A program made the translations under genes and the position numbers. From contig NC_080540.1 of the NCBI RefSeq assembly GCF_028640845.1, forward strand, positions 261,337,458 through 261,401,457: a stretch of 64,000 nucleotides of DNA, read 5' to 3'. Every line of letters begins with the position of its first letter. Positions within the stretch are counted from its first letter, which is position 1. Below are positions 47,202 through 59,127 of the stretch, piece after piece. The notes under the pieces were generated by a model. That model was not told the origin of the DNA and ran no database searches. It saw only the letters and a list, made by a program, of their open reading frames with translations. This stretch comes from Ahaetulla prasina (lineage: Eukaryota > Chordata > Lepidosauria > Squamata > Colubridae).

Positions 47202-47202
47202 C
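47143..47202 (+). repeat. (AACT)n microsatellite grown from LINE tail
   Basis: About fifteen perfect AACT units begin exactly where the sister copies have AAAT tail units. Confidence 0.95.
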
Positions 47203-49047
47203 ATTGTGCAGCTTCAGCATGTTCTTGGCTTGAGGACACTGTCCACCATTTGTAGTAATAGACAGTCCATTTGTAAATAAAAGTTCTGACAAATTTGGGT
47301 TAAAATCAGAATTAGGGAATCTACCTTTTTCTTAATCCAGGGACTTTCTGTACTTGGAAAAAGGATGATAGGATAATGTCATTATAAGAACTCTGTCCTT
47401 TTGGCTGGTGACACAAATTATAAATTACATTTACTTATCTTAAAAATAGATTTAGAATAAGTTACGTCAGGCCTGATAAAATAATCTTGGTTTCCCATGC
47501 TGCCTTCTGCAGCAGGTGCCTTCCAAATATGTTGAACTTCAATTTTTATAATTCCAGCTGGCATTGCAATTGAAATCCAACCTTTCAGGAAGGCACTAGC
47601 TTGGGGAGACTTGATATAATAACTTTCTCCCCAGTGAGTTAAACAAGCATACCCTCAGCCATGCAATTAAAGAAAACACATATTGAAAATGTGGTTCCCC
47701 CACCTGCAGTTTTCAGTAGAACAAACGTTTTGCTATCTCAAAGACCTGCAAATGTAGGTTAGGATTAGCCTAGGCAACTAAAATAATATTCCTGTTGAGT
47801 TGTGAGCATTTTAAGAGTTAAGAAGAAAAGATATTACATTTTATAAGTTAGTTTAAGCCAAGACCAGGCAGTCAGGATCAAACACTAGTTAGCAATTTGA
47901 GCTTACAAAAAGGCCAGAGTAGATGTTGCTTGTACTTTAATTAATCCAAATACCAACTGTGAGTATGTATAGGATCAGACATCCCAAAGGGCAAAGTTCC
48001 ACAGAATGCCATCCTTTCCTAGTTCTTTATTCACAGGAGCTCTGAAATGAAGGATGGCTTCCTTTTCATCTCATCTTCTGTGGAATGCTCCACATCCATG
48101 TGAAAGATCATAGAATACTCCACTGTCATTTGTTTTAGAAACAGCGCTCTTGAGAATCAATTCGTCAAATTTTGTTAGCTTGTGAGAAGAACTCCCTCTA
48201 ATCAGGAGAACATTTTAGAATGTTTCTGGTAATTAACTTTTCTTCTTCTAAAATATGTTCTTCATCTCTTCCCATTGGTCTTGGACATGTTTTATGTAGG
48301 ATTTAATGTGAAGGGTCATACCGGAATGTATGTGCATGATTTTCTTTTTCAGACGACAAAGGGAGTTATATTGCTTCCTCCTGAGGACTTGGCCTCAAGA
48401 GACAGTCAATCTAAAAGAAATAATTTTGCTAAGATTGGAGATGTTGCTTGTACTTCCTTTGAAAAGCTATAATCAACTGAAGTGAAGTTATACTTAACAA
48501 AATCATAGTTTATTGTAACAGAGATGCTATTCCTATAACAAAACTACATTTATGTAGTGATAAGAATTATGTGATGGGAAATTACATAGTTTAATTGTTA
48601 GAATTTTAGGCATTGTGTTGGAAGCCTTAGTTTCAAATTCTCATTTATGGTAAAATTCACTTGATGACCTTTTGTATATGGAGCTTAGTTTGGCAGATTA
48701 TTTGCACTGAGTTGTTTTCCGGAGCAATCCAACAAAAATAAGAGTCTGAGGGCATGTTTTCACAAAACATGGTTAACCTAATAAATGCCAGCCCTTCCAG
48801 ATAGGCCAGGTTGAAAGACAGCCAAATGCAAGGACTACTGGAACATTATTGTAATGAGATAAAATAACAAAATCTTGAAAGACTGCCAGACTATTTCCCA
48901 TTTTAAATGAAACAGAATGAAGGTAAAGTTATCTTGAGTTTCTTTGTTATTATTTCACCTTTCCCAGAACTAAGTTGTCATTTAGCTTAGAGTGTACTAT
49001 CACACTGACACTAAATGGGTCAACATTTTTTGTTTTGGAAACAGGAC
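47203..49047. other. Unique DNA, no gene seen
   Basis: No repeat family or exon recognised. Confidence 0.45.
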
Positions 49048-49335
49048 TGTTAGATCCGATGATGGAAGAGATGGACACAGCTCTTTCAGTAACAACAGCT
49101 CTTTATTAGTAGACCAGTACAATCCAACAAAGTGCTAGTCTGGCAGTGTCCTCTTTTATAGAGGGCTGCCAGACGGCTTAACCAATAAGATGCAAGTACT
49201 TTCCTGACTTTTTGGAGGACCTGAGTGAAAACTATAGCACACTTCTTATAAGGTATATAACAAGGATGTCACTGTCTCCAAGAAGTCCCTACTATTTCAT
49301 CAACCACCATACCTGGAGAACATCCCTCAACCATT
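49048..49335 (-). mobile_element. LTR-like block, probable solo LTR
   Basis: On the minus strand the order is a CCAAT-like box in inverse form (ATTGGTTAAG), TATAAAAG (49153-49160), then AATAAA (49102-49107), and the block closes ...GGATCTAACA, a CA end. The 5' limit is uncertain (near 49335). No target duplication was established and no viral gene adjoins. It differs in sequence from the LTR at 44394. Confidence 0.55.
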
Positions 49336-50548
49336 CACTCCTTGCAAGAGATGGTCACTGTGGATCCTTTTGGAAAAAAAAAAAAAAAAGCAGAATTCCA
49401 GGAAAGCAAGAAGCTGTTTGTTGAAGGGAGGTGCAGAAAGAGAAAGTCAAGATTCTGCTCCTACTTCAGATCACAGTTGCACTTTTCAGGAAGAAGAATT
49501 TTCCAGGTAAAAATTTGCCCAGAGATAACATCCAATCCCAAGGCCTTCTGTTTTCTAACAGTAGCAGACCTATGGATTTGTCATTCTACTTCCTTACATT
49601 CACTTCAATGTGGCATGACAGGAGGAGTTTGGGGCTTGAAAATGTAAATTTGCATGATGTGTTTTGTTTAGAATCTTTTAGCTAGATATATGTTGTGAGA
49701 TAAAAGGATAAGATCTCTCAACTGATACTGTTTACAGCCCTCATGGGCTTTGTTTACTTTGGGCAAGAGAAGATTTGAATTAAAAAAAAAAGCAGATATT
49801 GCAGAATAAGCAGCTAATGAACTTATTTCTGAGAGGGAAACGAAAAGAAAATAGGAGCAGAAATGGAACAATGCTTGTTCTATATATGCAGTGTGGTGCT
49901 CATATTATCCTAATGAAGCATTTGCTGTATAAAGCAAATGCTTCATTCGGCAAATGCCTGGGTTAACCGAACACTGTTGTTTCCCTTAGACACAAGGCTA
50001 TTTTACAGTTTATTTATGTTCCATTCCATTTTGTATGCAGGGCGGGCATGGTGCCATGCTGACTTTTAACCCTAATGGAGAAAACACACAAGTTGACTGT
50101 GGGCCTCTAGGGAAAAAGAGCTTTAATGGCAATTTGAGTGTAAAATCTGGTCTGTGGAAGAAAGGTCACAACATCTGCATAACCCCCTTGAGTCAGGCTT
50201 AGAGCTCTGTCTGCCTTCAACTAAGGAGGCATTTTCTGTATCTTGAGGCTGCTTTAGTTTGAGGTACAAGGAACACATGACAGAATCAGGGGAGCTGAAT
50301 GTTGTTTGTGTATGTCTGACTGCACTCTGCATCCTAAGAGAAGACTTTTTGAGAAACTCAATCAATACTACAACCATGTCCTGTACTGAAGCAGTGTTCT
50401 TTTACTGTTACAATAATGAATAGAAGCCTCCCAACAGCAAGCATTATAACCACCATTCAGCCCTTGAAATTCAATCACTTTTAACTGGTTATGTATATCT
50501 AAAATCCACTAGCAATTGTAGTTTTACAATGCCCCAATGGCAAACTTT

Positions 50549-50551
<3 letters not shown>
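49336..50551. other. Unique DNA, no gene seen
   Basis: An A run at 49374-49389. Otherwise nothing recognised. Confidence 0.4.

Positions 50552-50589
<38 letters not shown>
50552..50589 (+). repeat. (AC)n microsatellite
   Basis: About nineteen AC units; a 13-base G run follows at 50616-50628. Confidence 0.97.
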
Positions 50590-50591
<2 letters not shown>

Positions 50592-50628
50592 CCAAGAAAG
50601 GAATAGATATTTTTCGGGGGGGGGGGGG

Positions 50629-52619
50629 CGCAGTCTGCTATTTAGTAGCCATTTAGGTATTTGTAACATTCCCTGATTTTAAGATAATACTTGAGGAATT
50701 CGAGATGTTATTTCATGATGTAGTATTTCTGGAAATAAAATATAAAGAAACATAAAGTCTTCAATTCTCTTTAGACGTTTTGAAGATGGAAATCACTGAC
50801 TAGGGAGAATTTCAAAAGTGGATTTGACATTTTACTCTTCAAGTATTTCCATTAACCTTTTAGTTGTACTGCACATTTGGAAGGAACACCAAGGGCTTTG
50901 CAAAAATGACTTTGGCATTAGAGATACCATTTGCTCTAGAACAAAATTAATTCTTGCAATATTGTTTGGCTATTAGAGAAAGTGTTGGTCTTTCCCTAAT
51001 AATTTTTTGATTATCATATGCACAAATATAAGAAATCAGTATTTAGATAGCCAGTTGAAAAACATTTTCTTCCTGAAAGCTGTGTAACAAATACAAGCAC
51101 AAAATAAACACATGCACACTTGAACAATCACTAATTAATGAGTTAAACTACAATTTCTTGCTGATAGTTCTGCAAAATTGATTCCTAATAAGATTGTCTG
51201 TGTGTAGTCAAATGTGGAGTCACGATCCATTATGGAATTGAGTTTGCAAGGTGCCATGGTCATGTGTGGGTGATTTACTCTCAGTCATCTGAGCAAATAT
51301 TTTGACCACCAAAACCGCCCATTATTAGGATTAGGAGAACAGAGCAGGAATTTGCTGTTCATTTGGAATCTTGAAGAATATGATCTTACACTAATCATAT
51401 TAATATATTTTTTTCAGCTGCAAAACTATTTTCTAACAAGCCACGACTAAGACATAGTTTGAAACCTTATGGTCATGTATTTTAGAATCAGAAACAATGG
51501 CTAGCTGAGGCTTCTTGGCTTTCTGTTATTACTTCACAGTGAAGAATAAAGGAAATGCATACTATACATTGTTAAAAAATATACAGTATTCATTTATTTG
51601 TTTCTTAAATCAAGTTGCAATAATCCAACCTTCCAAATTCCTTTGACTTCTTCTGGGATGTCTTGTTGTTAAAATATAAAAAAATTCTGCGATTTTAGAA
51701 TTGAGAGTGGAAGGAGTAGAAAATGTGAAAAAGATGAAACTTAAGATTTATAATAAAACTACTGTCGAGTTCAATTTTCTTCCACAAACAGCATGGAACT
51801 CTAAAATGATCTGAAGTACTGGAAGGCTGCTACAAAAGACAATCTGCAAAACATCAGAAGATTTTGCAAACATGTGGTAATGTTTTTCCTTATATTATAA
51901 AAGTGACCCAGCCATAGCATGCAGCATATTTGTACCAACTTTTTTTTTAAAAAATCAGATCATTAAATGTTTCTTTATCAGATTAAAAATCTCTTTTTTG
52001 ATCCTGAAAACAATAACTCTACTTCCGTTGTTTTGAAAAGAAAACAATAAACAATGATTAGTAAAGTAATAAATCAATAAGACGGCATGCCTATTCTGGT
52101 GTTAAAAGATGCTGCCTGGTATGAATATGCACTTAGCAAGAAAATCAGTGCTTTAATATATAGTATATCTTCATGCAAAATCAGAGAAAGATCTTAACTG
52201 ATTTTTGAAGCATCTTTATTAAAGACATATTTTGATTTCCAGTTCCAAAAAGCATTTTCTTATGAATAAATTCTACTGGAGGTCTCGGTTGAAGGAGGAT
52301 CTAGTACACTTTTATCCTCAGGTATATATATTGTATTGCAACTTTTTGTCTAATTTAGATCAAATCTTAAACCATAAATGTTTACATGGCTTTTCCTAAC
52401 AAGCATTTTACACCACTGATGTTAATATAATGAATGACCCATTTAAGATTAATATTACTAAAACAGAAAGAAAATAAAGAAAGCTAAAAGGGGCCCTTTA
52501 CATAAAAAAATAGCTGAAGTTTAAAAAAAACATAAAAATAGATCAAGATAAAGTCTTTGATGAAAGATGAAATTGGAATTGAGAATTGCTTAGATCCAAC
52601 TAGCAACTTGCTTAAATTT
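50629..52619. other. Unique DNA, no gene seen
   Basis: No repeat family or exon recognised. Confidence 0.45.
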
Positions 52620-52694
52620 ATAGCTCATGCTGGCTGGGGAATTCTGGGAGTTGAAGTCCACCACTCTCCAAAGGGCCAAGTTTGGACACCCCTG
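52620..52694 (-). mobile_element. hAT-like MITE fragment
   Basis: Ends AAGTTTGGACACCCCTG, the inverse of a CAGGGGTGTCC terminus, and contains TCTGGGAGTTGAAGTCCACC. The latter is shared with the fragment at 21215 and the interior of the hAT element at 32671. The other end is missing. Confidence 0.65.
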
Positions 52695-52958
52695 CTTTAG
52701 AGGTACATAGAGAAGAAGTGTCTATGTTTTCTTACACACCACCATTAATGACCTCTCAAGTATCTCCCATCTCTATAAAAGTTTGAGATCTGGAGCCCGA
52801 TCTGTAGATGGACGTATATGTGCATAGTATTCTTTCTATGACATACCATCAAAGAATCTGGAAAAATAATCAAGAAGGTAGAAAATTGTGTTGTGTATAT
52901 AAGAGAAGTAACATGCTTTTCACTTTCTGGATTAATTGTTTGGAACTAATATAAATTA

Positions 52959-53402
52959 GAAAGTGCAGAGAAGAGCAACAAAGATGATTAGGGGACTGGA
53001 GGCTAAAACGTATGAAGAACGGTTGCAGGAACTGGGTATGTCTAGTTTAATAAAAAGAAGGACTAGGGGAGACATGATAGCAGTGTTCCAATATCTCAGG
53101 GGTTGCCACAAAGAAGAGGGAGTCGGGCTGTTCTCCAAAGCACTTGAGGGTAGAACCAGAAGCAATGGGTGGAAACTGATCAAAGAAAGAAGCAACTTAG
53201 AACTAAGGAGAAATTTCCTGACAGTTAGAACAATTAATAAGTGGAACAACTTGCTTGCAGAAGTTGTGAATGCTCCAACACTGGAAATTTTTAAGAAAAT
53301 GTTGGATAACCATCTGACTGAGATGGTGTAGGGTTTCCTGCCTGGGCAGAGGGTTGGACTAGAAGGCCTCCAAGGTCCCTTCCAACTCTGTTGTTATATT
53401 AT
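52959..53402 (+). mobile_element. CR1 LINE, 3' end
   Basis: 5'-truncated copy of the same CR1 subfamily. The frame 52963-53331 (122 aa) is fully open and reads QRRATKMIRGLEAKTYEER through NKWNNLLAEVVNAPTLEIF to the native stop. The UTR ends TCCAACTCTGTTGTTATATT. This is the C-terminal tail of ORF2, with no catalytic residues. Confidence 0.93.
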
Positions 53403-54200
53403 ATTAAATATATCAAAATGTAGGAGGCTTTTTTTTAGATTGTCTGGTTTTATACATTCTATGGTGAATCTTGGCATCACAGTGTCCAGTTCTATTGTCC
53501 AGGTGCTATTTTAGGAAGTATAGGAATATGAACATTATTGTGGCTTGCACTCATATGAAATATTGGAAGTAAGTTTATTTAAAATGTGGGTATCCTTTTT
53601 TTTAAATAGATGATCCCTGTAAAACTAGAGAGGGTTGATGGGAAGGCCTGTAGTGAGTCTCGCCAAATGCTTTTTATTTGCCAAATATGCTCTCCAAAAT
53701 TGCTCGCCAAAATTGTTTTTTGAGCACTTGAGATCTCTGCAACTGTGAATCCAGTCTCAGCCCCAGCCTGTAATAATTTGCTTGTCTTTATTACCTGAAA
53801 GTGCGGCTTGCCATACTTATTAACATTTCACTTTCCCCCCCAAAATGAATGCATAATACGAACATTGAAGCTATCGATACTTAAAATGAGAGGAATAATT
53901 CTTTTCTTCTATGAAACTAGCAAAGGACAGAAAAGGAGTGCATTTGGGGGACCATTCATTGCATAAAAATGTATTATTTCACAGTAAACATTTGGGCATG
54001 TTTTATCATCTATGGCAAGGATTTCCATTGGCACCTATTTCCAGAGAGGTTAGTCTAATTTGTGGACAAATCTATGGACACAAATCCAAATATCTTTAGA
54101 TCCTCAAACTTTTCATATTCAGTTAAAGAGAAGTCTGACCTCTTGTTTACTTGAATATGAATGCAAGTCTCAGAAGTTCGAAATTTGGCCCAAGGACTAT
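53403..54200. other. Unique DNA, no gene seen
   Basis: No repeat family or exon recognised. Confidence 0.45.
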
Positions 54201-54567
54201 GAAAATCTTCTATTTTTATGCATTTTTATGCATTAGCTGGTTTTAAATACTTTAGGATTGACCTGCTTTATTGATTTATATATTTTATTACTGTTAATTC
54301 TTAATTTTTTTTTTGAAGGATTTGGTTATATAAGGAGGAAGTCAGAGCTAGAGAGGGAAAATTGGTATAATAGTTTTGGGGGGAAAATATTTTTTTAGCA
54401 TATGTTTGTTTTATTTTTAACTATACCTTGTGTTTGTTCCGGGAAGTCAGGGGGGAGGGGGAGGGGGGAGGGGGGTTTGTGAAGGGAGAGGGGAGGGGGG
54501 CTGGGGGAAAGGGGAAAAAAAATTCTTGTAAAACTTTTTGAATTAAAAAAAAAAGAAAATCTTTTAT
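54201..54567 (+). mobile_element. L1 LINE 3' end with target duplication
   Basis: A G-rich, polypurine 3' UTR (54448-54517) followed by AATTAAAAAAAAAA is typical of an L1 3' end. The insert (54214-54554) is flanked by 13-bp direct repeats GAAAATCTTCTAT (54201-54213) and GAAAATCTTTTAT (54555-54567), which differ at one base. This fits target-primed insertion. No coding sequence is left. Assignment to L1, rather than another poly-A LINE, rests on the UTR character. Confidence 0.75.
54448..54517 (+). repeat. G-rich polypurine tract, G-quadruplex pattern
   Basis: At least eight runs of three or more G separated mainly by single A, within the LINE 3' UTR. G-quadruplex-forming 3' UTRs are known for L1. 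Confidence 0.8.
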
Positions 54568-56219
54568 AGAATGTGTTGTGCTTATAAGCAAGTGCGTGAA
54601 GGTTCACTCCATAATACTGCTATCATTTTGTGATGCCAGTGGTATCATTCCAAAGCGTTTCATTACAGGCTGAATGGCACAAATGCTCATTGGAAATAAT
54701 AATTACTGTAGTTTAGAGAAATTGCATTAAGATGGCAATGATGGGTCATTCTATTGTACTTTTGAATACCATTTCCAGTCTGAGACTGCCATTATTTTCC
54801 CCTTCAGAGATTATGCAAAATGAAATTGACATTTAGAAGGTTTGTTATTGCACTGGCTCCCAAATTAAAGCTACATTGCATATTTTCCTTACAAATCAGA
54901 AACAACACATTCAATTTGATTAATAGATGGGAAGCAGAAGAAAACCCAGGGAATAGTTAAATTGGACTTTGAAATGACAATTCTTTATCTTTGTGATAAT
55001 CAGTTGTGCAAGTATGAAAAAAGAATTTATTGATGCTTGGTTGTTGTATATAATGGCCTATAGACAGAACACAGAAATGATTTAATAAGTTCTATGAAAA
55101 GTCAATTTGCATGGGATCAGCACCCAGCCTATAAAGGGCGGTAATGGATTGTTCTCTTGATTTTATACCACTTGACATCAGATTACAATACACTGAATAA
55201 ATGTTAACCTATAATCCCTTTAGTAAAAGCTAGCATTGTTTGTCTTCCCTTGTAGAGACCACATTGATTTTCTTTTATTGGATGCTCAGGCACTGCACCT
55301 CAGATTGATTACTTTGAATTAAATGCACAGTGAACATTTTTATTATTCTAAAACAGCATTCTTAACATTAAAGCACTCCCTCTCTGATCTCCTTTCTACA
55401 AGCACTTACCCCTAAGCACACATTGTCTTTTTTTAATTTGGATTTCTTTAGATTTCCTATTTTGTTTCCATGTGGCAGTGATGCTGACCCCTTGCTCTTC
55501 CCCTCTGACCATTGACCCTGAGACATCTGACCAGTGAACACTCTTGGGGGAGGGGATAAATTAATAGAAGCTCTGCTTGTTAATTGCATAAGAGGAAAGC
55601 CAAAGAATTCATCACCTCAGTCATGGCCATTGCTTTCCTTTGACCCCTTTCTCCCACAAGACTTTTGCTGGTGGCCACATCTGTGGTTTTCCTATACCTT
55701 CCATATTTGCCATATAATTATTCAGCATCAAACCTTATTAATCAAATCGATGCTGTGTTTTAAATGGAAATTGCAGGATTAATACAGGCATTCATTTCAT
55801 CCTGAAAATCTTGATGGCTTTAGCACATGGAATCCAATTGGATATAAAAGATGGGATGTAGAGACTTGATTGAATTAGGAGAGCCATGCTGCACATTAAA
55901 TTACATATGCCAGCAGGGGTCTATGCTTTTATAGGGATATAGTACTGATGGGTGAAGATGTCATATGACCTCTTGTGTGTTTTCTGTTTTTTGCTTCCTA
56001 CTTGCATTGCTTTTAAAATCAGCATGAATTTAGTAGCTTATAATAATTATCTTTATTATATTAAGATAAAAAGAATAAAATTAACCTACCTTAAAGTAAT
56101 AAGATTGTGTTCGTTATGATTATAGCAGAAGTCATGCAATTAATATACTTCTGAGCTCATTCTTCATTAGGAATGGCAATAAATGTATAACACAACAAAT
56201 TAAGATACCTTGTAGGCCT
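54568..56219. other. Unique DNA, no gene seen
   Basis: No repeat family or exon recognised. The opposing open frames at 55368-55782 have no domain. Confidence 0.45.
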
Positions 56220-56534
56220 AAACCTTTTATTATTATTATTATTATTATTTATTGAATTTTTATACTGCCCTTCTCCTGAAGGACTCAGGGCGGTGTACAG
56301 CCGGAGATAAAATACAAAATATGTACAATTAAAACAAATTAAAACATATCAAAATTACAAAAACGGCTAATAATTAAAATTAAATTTAAAATATTTAAGA
56401 ATATTAATAAAACCCTAATTTAAAATCAAACTATTATGCCAGTCCCGCTTGAATAAATAAGTATGTTTTTAGCTCACGACGGAAGGTCCGAAGATCAGGC
56501 ACTTGACGTAGGCCAGGGGGGAGTTAAACCTTTT
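56220..56534 (-). mobile_element. L2-like LINE 3' end with perfect 10-bp duplication
   Basis: The insert 56230-56524 has an ATT/ATTT tail and the CTGCCCTTCTCCTGAAGGAC 3' UTR of the element at 21704. It is truncated in the UTR. Perfect TAAACCTTTT repeats flank it (56220-56229 and 56525-56534), so both insertion junctions are intact. Confidence 0.93.
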
Positions 56535-57111
56535 GTTTAACCACCACACTTACATTATTATCCCTCAATCTATCGAACTTCATATATTTGTTATTATCAG
56601 GATGATGAAGTATATAATTTAAATTCCTTGGAGAGAATCAATTATTTTATTTTATTTTTCTGGTAGCATCCAATATTCAGTATTGGTCTGTGGTTAAGCA
56701 TGAATTGCAGACAATGGGAAGAACTCAGTTCTGAAGCTAGGTTTTCAGAATCACCTGGCAATTCTGAATCTGAGAAGTCAATTCAATCTTCCTGGGTCAG
56801 AACTCTTTTCCTAGGCTTCTAGGTGGTCTGATCTGATCTTCTGCAGCAAAAGAATGCTCTGGATGGCATAGAGTGAGGTTCTATTGATGATAGACTGATG
56901 GGTGCATAGGTTTAAATGTCTATTTAGTGCCATACAAAGTAATGGTGACAACAATTTTTAAACGTTCTCTGTGGATAAGATTTATACATTATATATAAGA
57001 CATTGATTAGATCAGTTTAAGTGTTCAGCATTAAATCTGTAAAATTTAATGTTGCACATACCAATATGGGACCTATGATACTGCACTGTAATATGAGAAC
57101 CTGATAACTAT
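56535..57111. other. Unique DNA, no gene seen
   Basis: No repeat family or exon recognised. Confidence 0.45.
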
Positions 57112-57135
57112 CTAGATAATAGATAGATGATAGAT

Positions 57136-57180
<45 letters not shown>

Positions 57181-57211
57181 CATATATCTATATATGTATA
57201 TATGTATATAC
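57112..57211 (+). repeat. (GATA)n microsatellite with TATG flank
   Basis: GATA units with some GATGATA variants (57118-57181) pass into TATATATG units. GATA arrays of this kind are the Bkm-type repeats known from snakes. Confidence 0.96.
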
Positions 57212-57529
57212 AGATTAAGCATGTATGGACCAACAAAAATTTGTAGGTGATCTTCAAGGGCAGCATCATGTAGTGCTAACCACAGTGCCATCTTGTTTCA
57301 TATAGCTAGCCCACTAGCCAAACCTGTGCACAAGTCCTTCTGATCATGGTCTCTCCCTGTTCTTTGAGCAGGAGCCATATATCTAGGAGTACAACCTGCT
57401 TTTTACTTGGTACCACTAACCCATCAAGTGCCAAAGATGGTCCCACTCTTAGTTTGTCCTCACTTTATCTTTTTTTTAACCATCAAAACAGAGATCTATA
57501 ACATTTGATGGTTGATGATCTGGGATCTT

Positions 57530-57766
57530 AACAATAGCAACTGCAATACCACTTAGACTAATATACTGCTTCATAGTGCTTTGCAGCCCTCTCTAAGTGG
57601 TTTACAGAATCAGCATATTGTGTCCAGCAATCTGGGTCCTGACCTTGGAAGGATGGAAGACTGACTCAGCCTTGAACTGGTGAGATTTGAACTGCTGAAC
57701 TGCTGGCAGCTGACAGTCAGCAGAATTAGCCTGCAATACTGCATTCTAACCACCACACTGTCACAA
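57530..57766 (-). mobile_element. tRNA-derived SINE, near full length
   Basis: Minus strand: TGGTGGTTAGAATGCAGTAT (box A-like), CAGTTCAAATCTCACC (box B-like), then TCAGTCTTCCATCCTTCC, ACCCAGATTGCTGGACACAA, AAACCACTTAGAGAGGGCTG and a TATTGC-type tail. This is a common snake SINE type. A short CAGCAGTTCAGCAGTTC duplication lies before box B. Confidence 0.85.
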
Positions 57767-58244
57767 CTTATCAAATAAATTAAAATGCTTTTGCCATAAA
57801 ATGCTTTTGCCATTTTTGTAATTTCCAAATTATTTTTGATTATTTATTTTTTGTATCTCTATTTTTCATTAGCAAAAAGTTACTGCCACAACAAATGGTG
57901 CTATATTGAGGTGCTTTTTGATATAATCCTAATCTATCACTGACACCTATTGGTACCTAAACCATTGTAATGTGAGAACTCATCCAACCCAAGTAATTTT
58001 CTAATAGGGTAAAACCTGAACACATGTTGGAAGAAATGCCAAAGCCAACTATTTTGACAAGCCCCTTTTATGCATAATGATCCTTTTAACTAATTCTAAT
58101 GTATATAAGTGATTTTCTATTAAATGACACATTGGCATTTATCCCTGCAAAAATGTGCAATAAAGTTGTATATAGCCTTAATGCCTTGGGTGGTCTGATA
58201 TTGCAACTGTGTTGTGCTGAAACAGAACAGAACAGATAAGAATT
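57767..58244. other. Unique DNA, no gene seen
   Basis: No repeat family or exon recognised. Confidence 0.45.
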
Positions 58245-58395
58245 AAGGGGCGTGCATAAGAGCACAAAAAAGCCTACCGTTCCTGTCCTATTGTTTCCTT
58301 TCATTATATCAAATTAATATAGTTATTGCATACTTTTGTTTATATATATGCTTATATGATGTGTTGTTTTATGTTGATGCTTGTTGTGACAAAAT
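58245..58395 (+). mobile_element. CR1-group LINE 3' UTR, GGCGTGCATAAG family
   Basis: Begins AGGGGCGTGCATAAGAGCAC and ends TTGTGACAAAATAAAAAG, matching the UTR of 61254-61869. Only the UTR remains. Confidence 0.8.
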
Positions 58396-58676
58396 AAAAA
58401 GAAGAAGAAGTGAATCACTTATGCTTTGAGCATATAGGATGAGGAATGCAGCCTTGGAACCAGGACATTTTATGCCAGTGCTAGTTTTCAGCCTATCAGA
58501 ACATCTATGTCAAGAGCATATTTGATAGACAGCCAGGAAAATGAATGTTTTGAGAGATATGAGGAAGTTAAATCAGAAAAAGAAAGAATGAAATAATGTA
58601 TATACAGAAAATCTATCTATCACCCAACTCTGTTGGCAAATAAGATTTCAGTAATGTTTTCAAAGCTATTCAAAGT

Positions 58677-58785
58677 ATCTTTTCTTTTATGTACACTAAG
58701 AGCATATGCACCAAGACAAATTCTTTGTGTGTCCAATCACACTTGGCCAATAAAAATTCTAAAAAAAAATTCTATTCTATTCTGA
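58677..58785 (+). mobile_element. L2-like LINE 3' UTR with ATTCT tail
   Basis: ATGCACCAAGACAAATTC, CAATCACACTTGGCCAATAA and ATTCTATTCT match the end of the element at 34750. Only the last ~110 bases are present. Confidence 0.85.
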
Positions 58786-59127
58786 ATGAAAACATTAGCA
58801 ACAGAAGCTATGTTCAGATGAACATCCCATAATTAGGTATCCAGAAACAGAGACCATGATTGTCTGCAGTAATACAATGGAATTTGGAAGAAATGGGAGA
58901 AATTTCTTCAGAGAAATGGGTCTACGAGAAAAATAAATCGGTTACAATGGAAGTAAACCATTGGAATGAGAATATTCTAGGCCTAGTTACTTGATTGATA
59001 AACTTGTTTCTTGATTGCACCATTTCAAACTTGAAATAAGGTTCATATATATTAAGCTCTTAAACAAACAAACCATTGTTATATATAGAAAATCAAATAG
59101 GGAACAAATAGGAAATAAAAAGGAATA

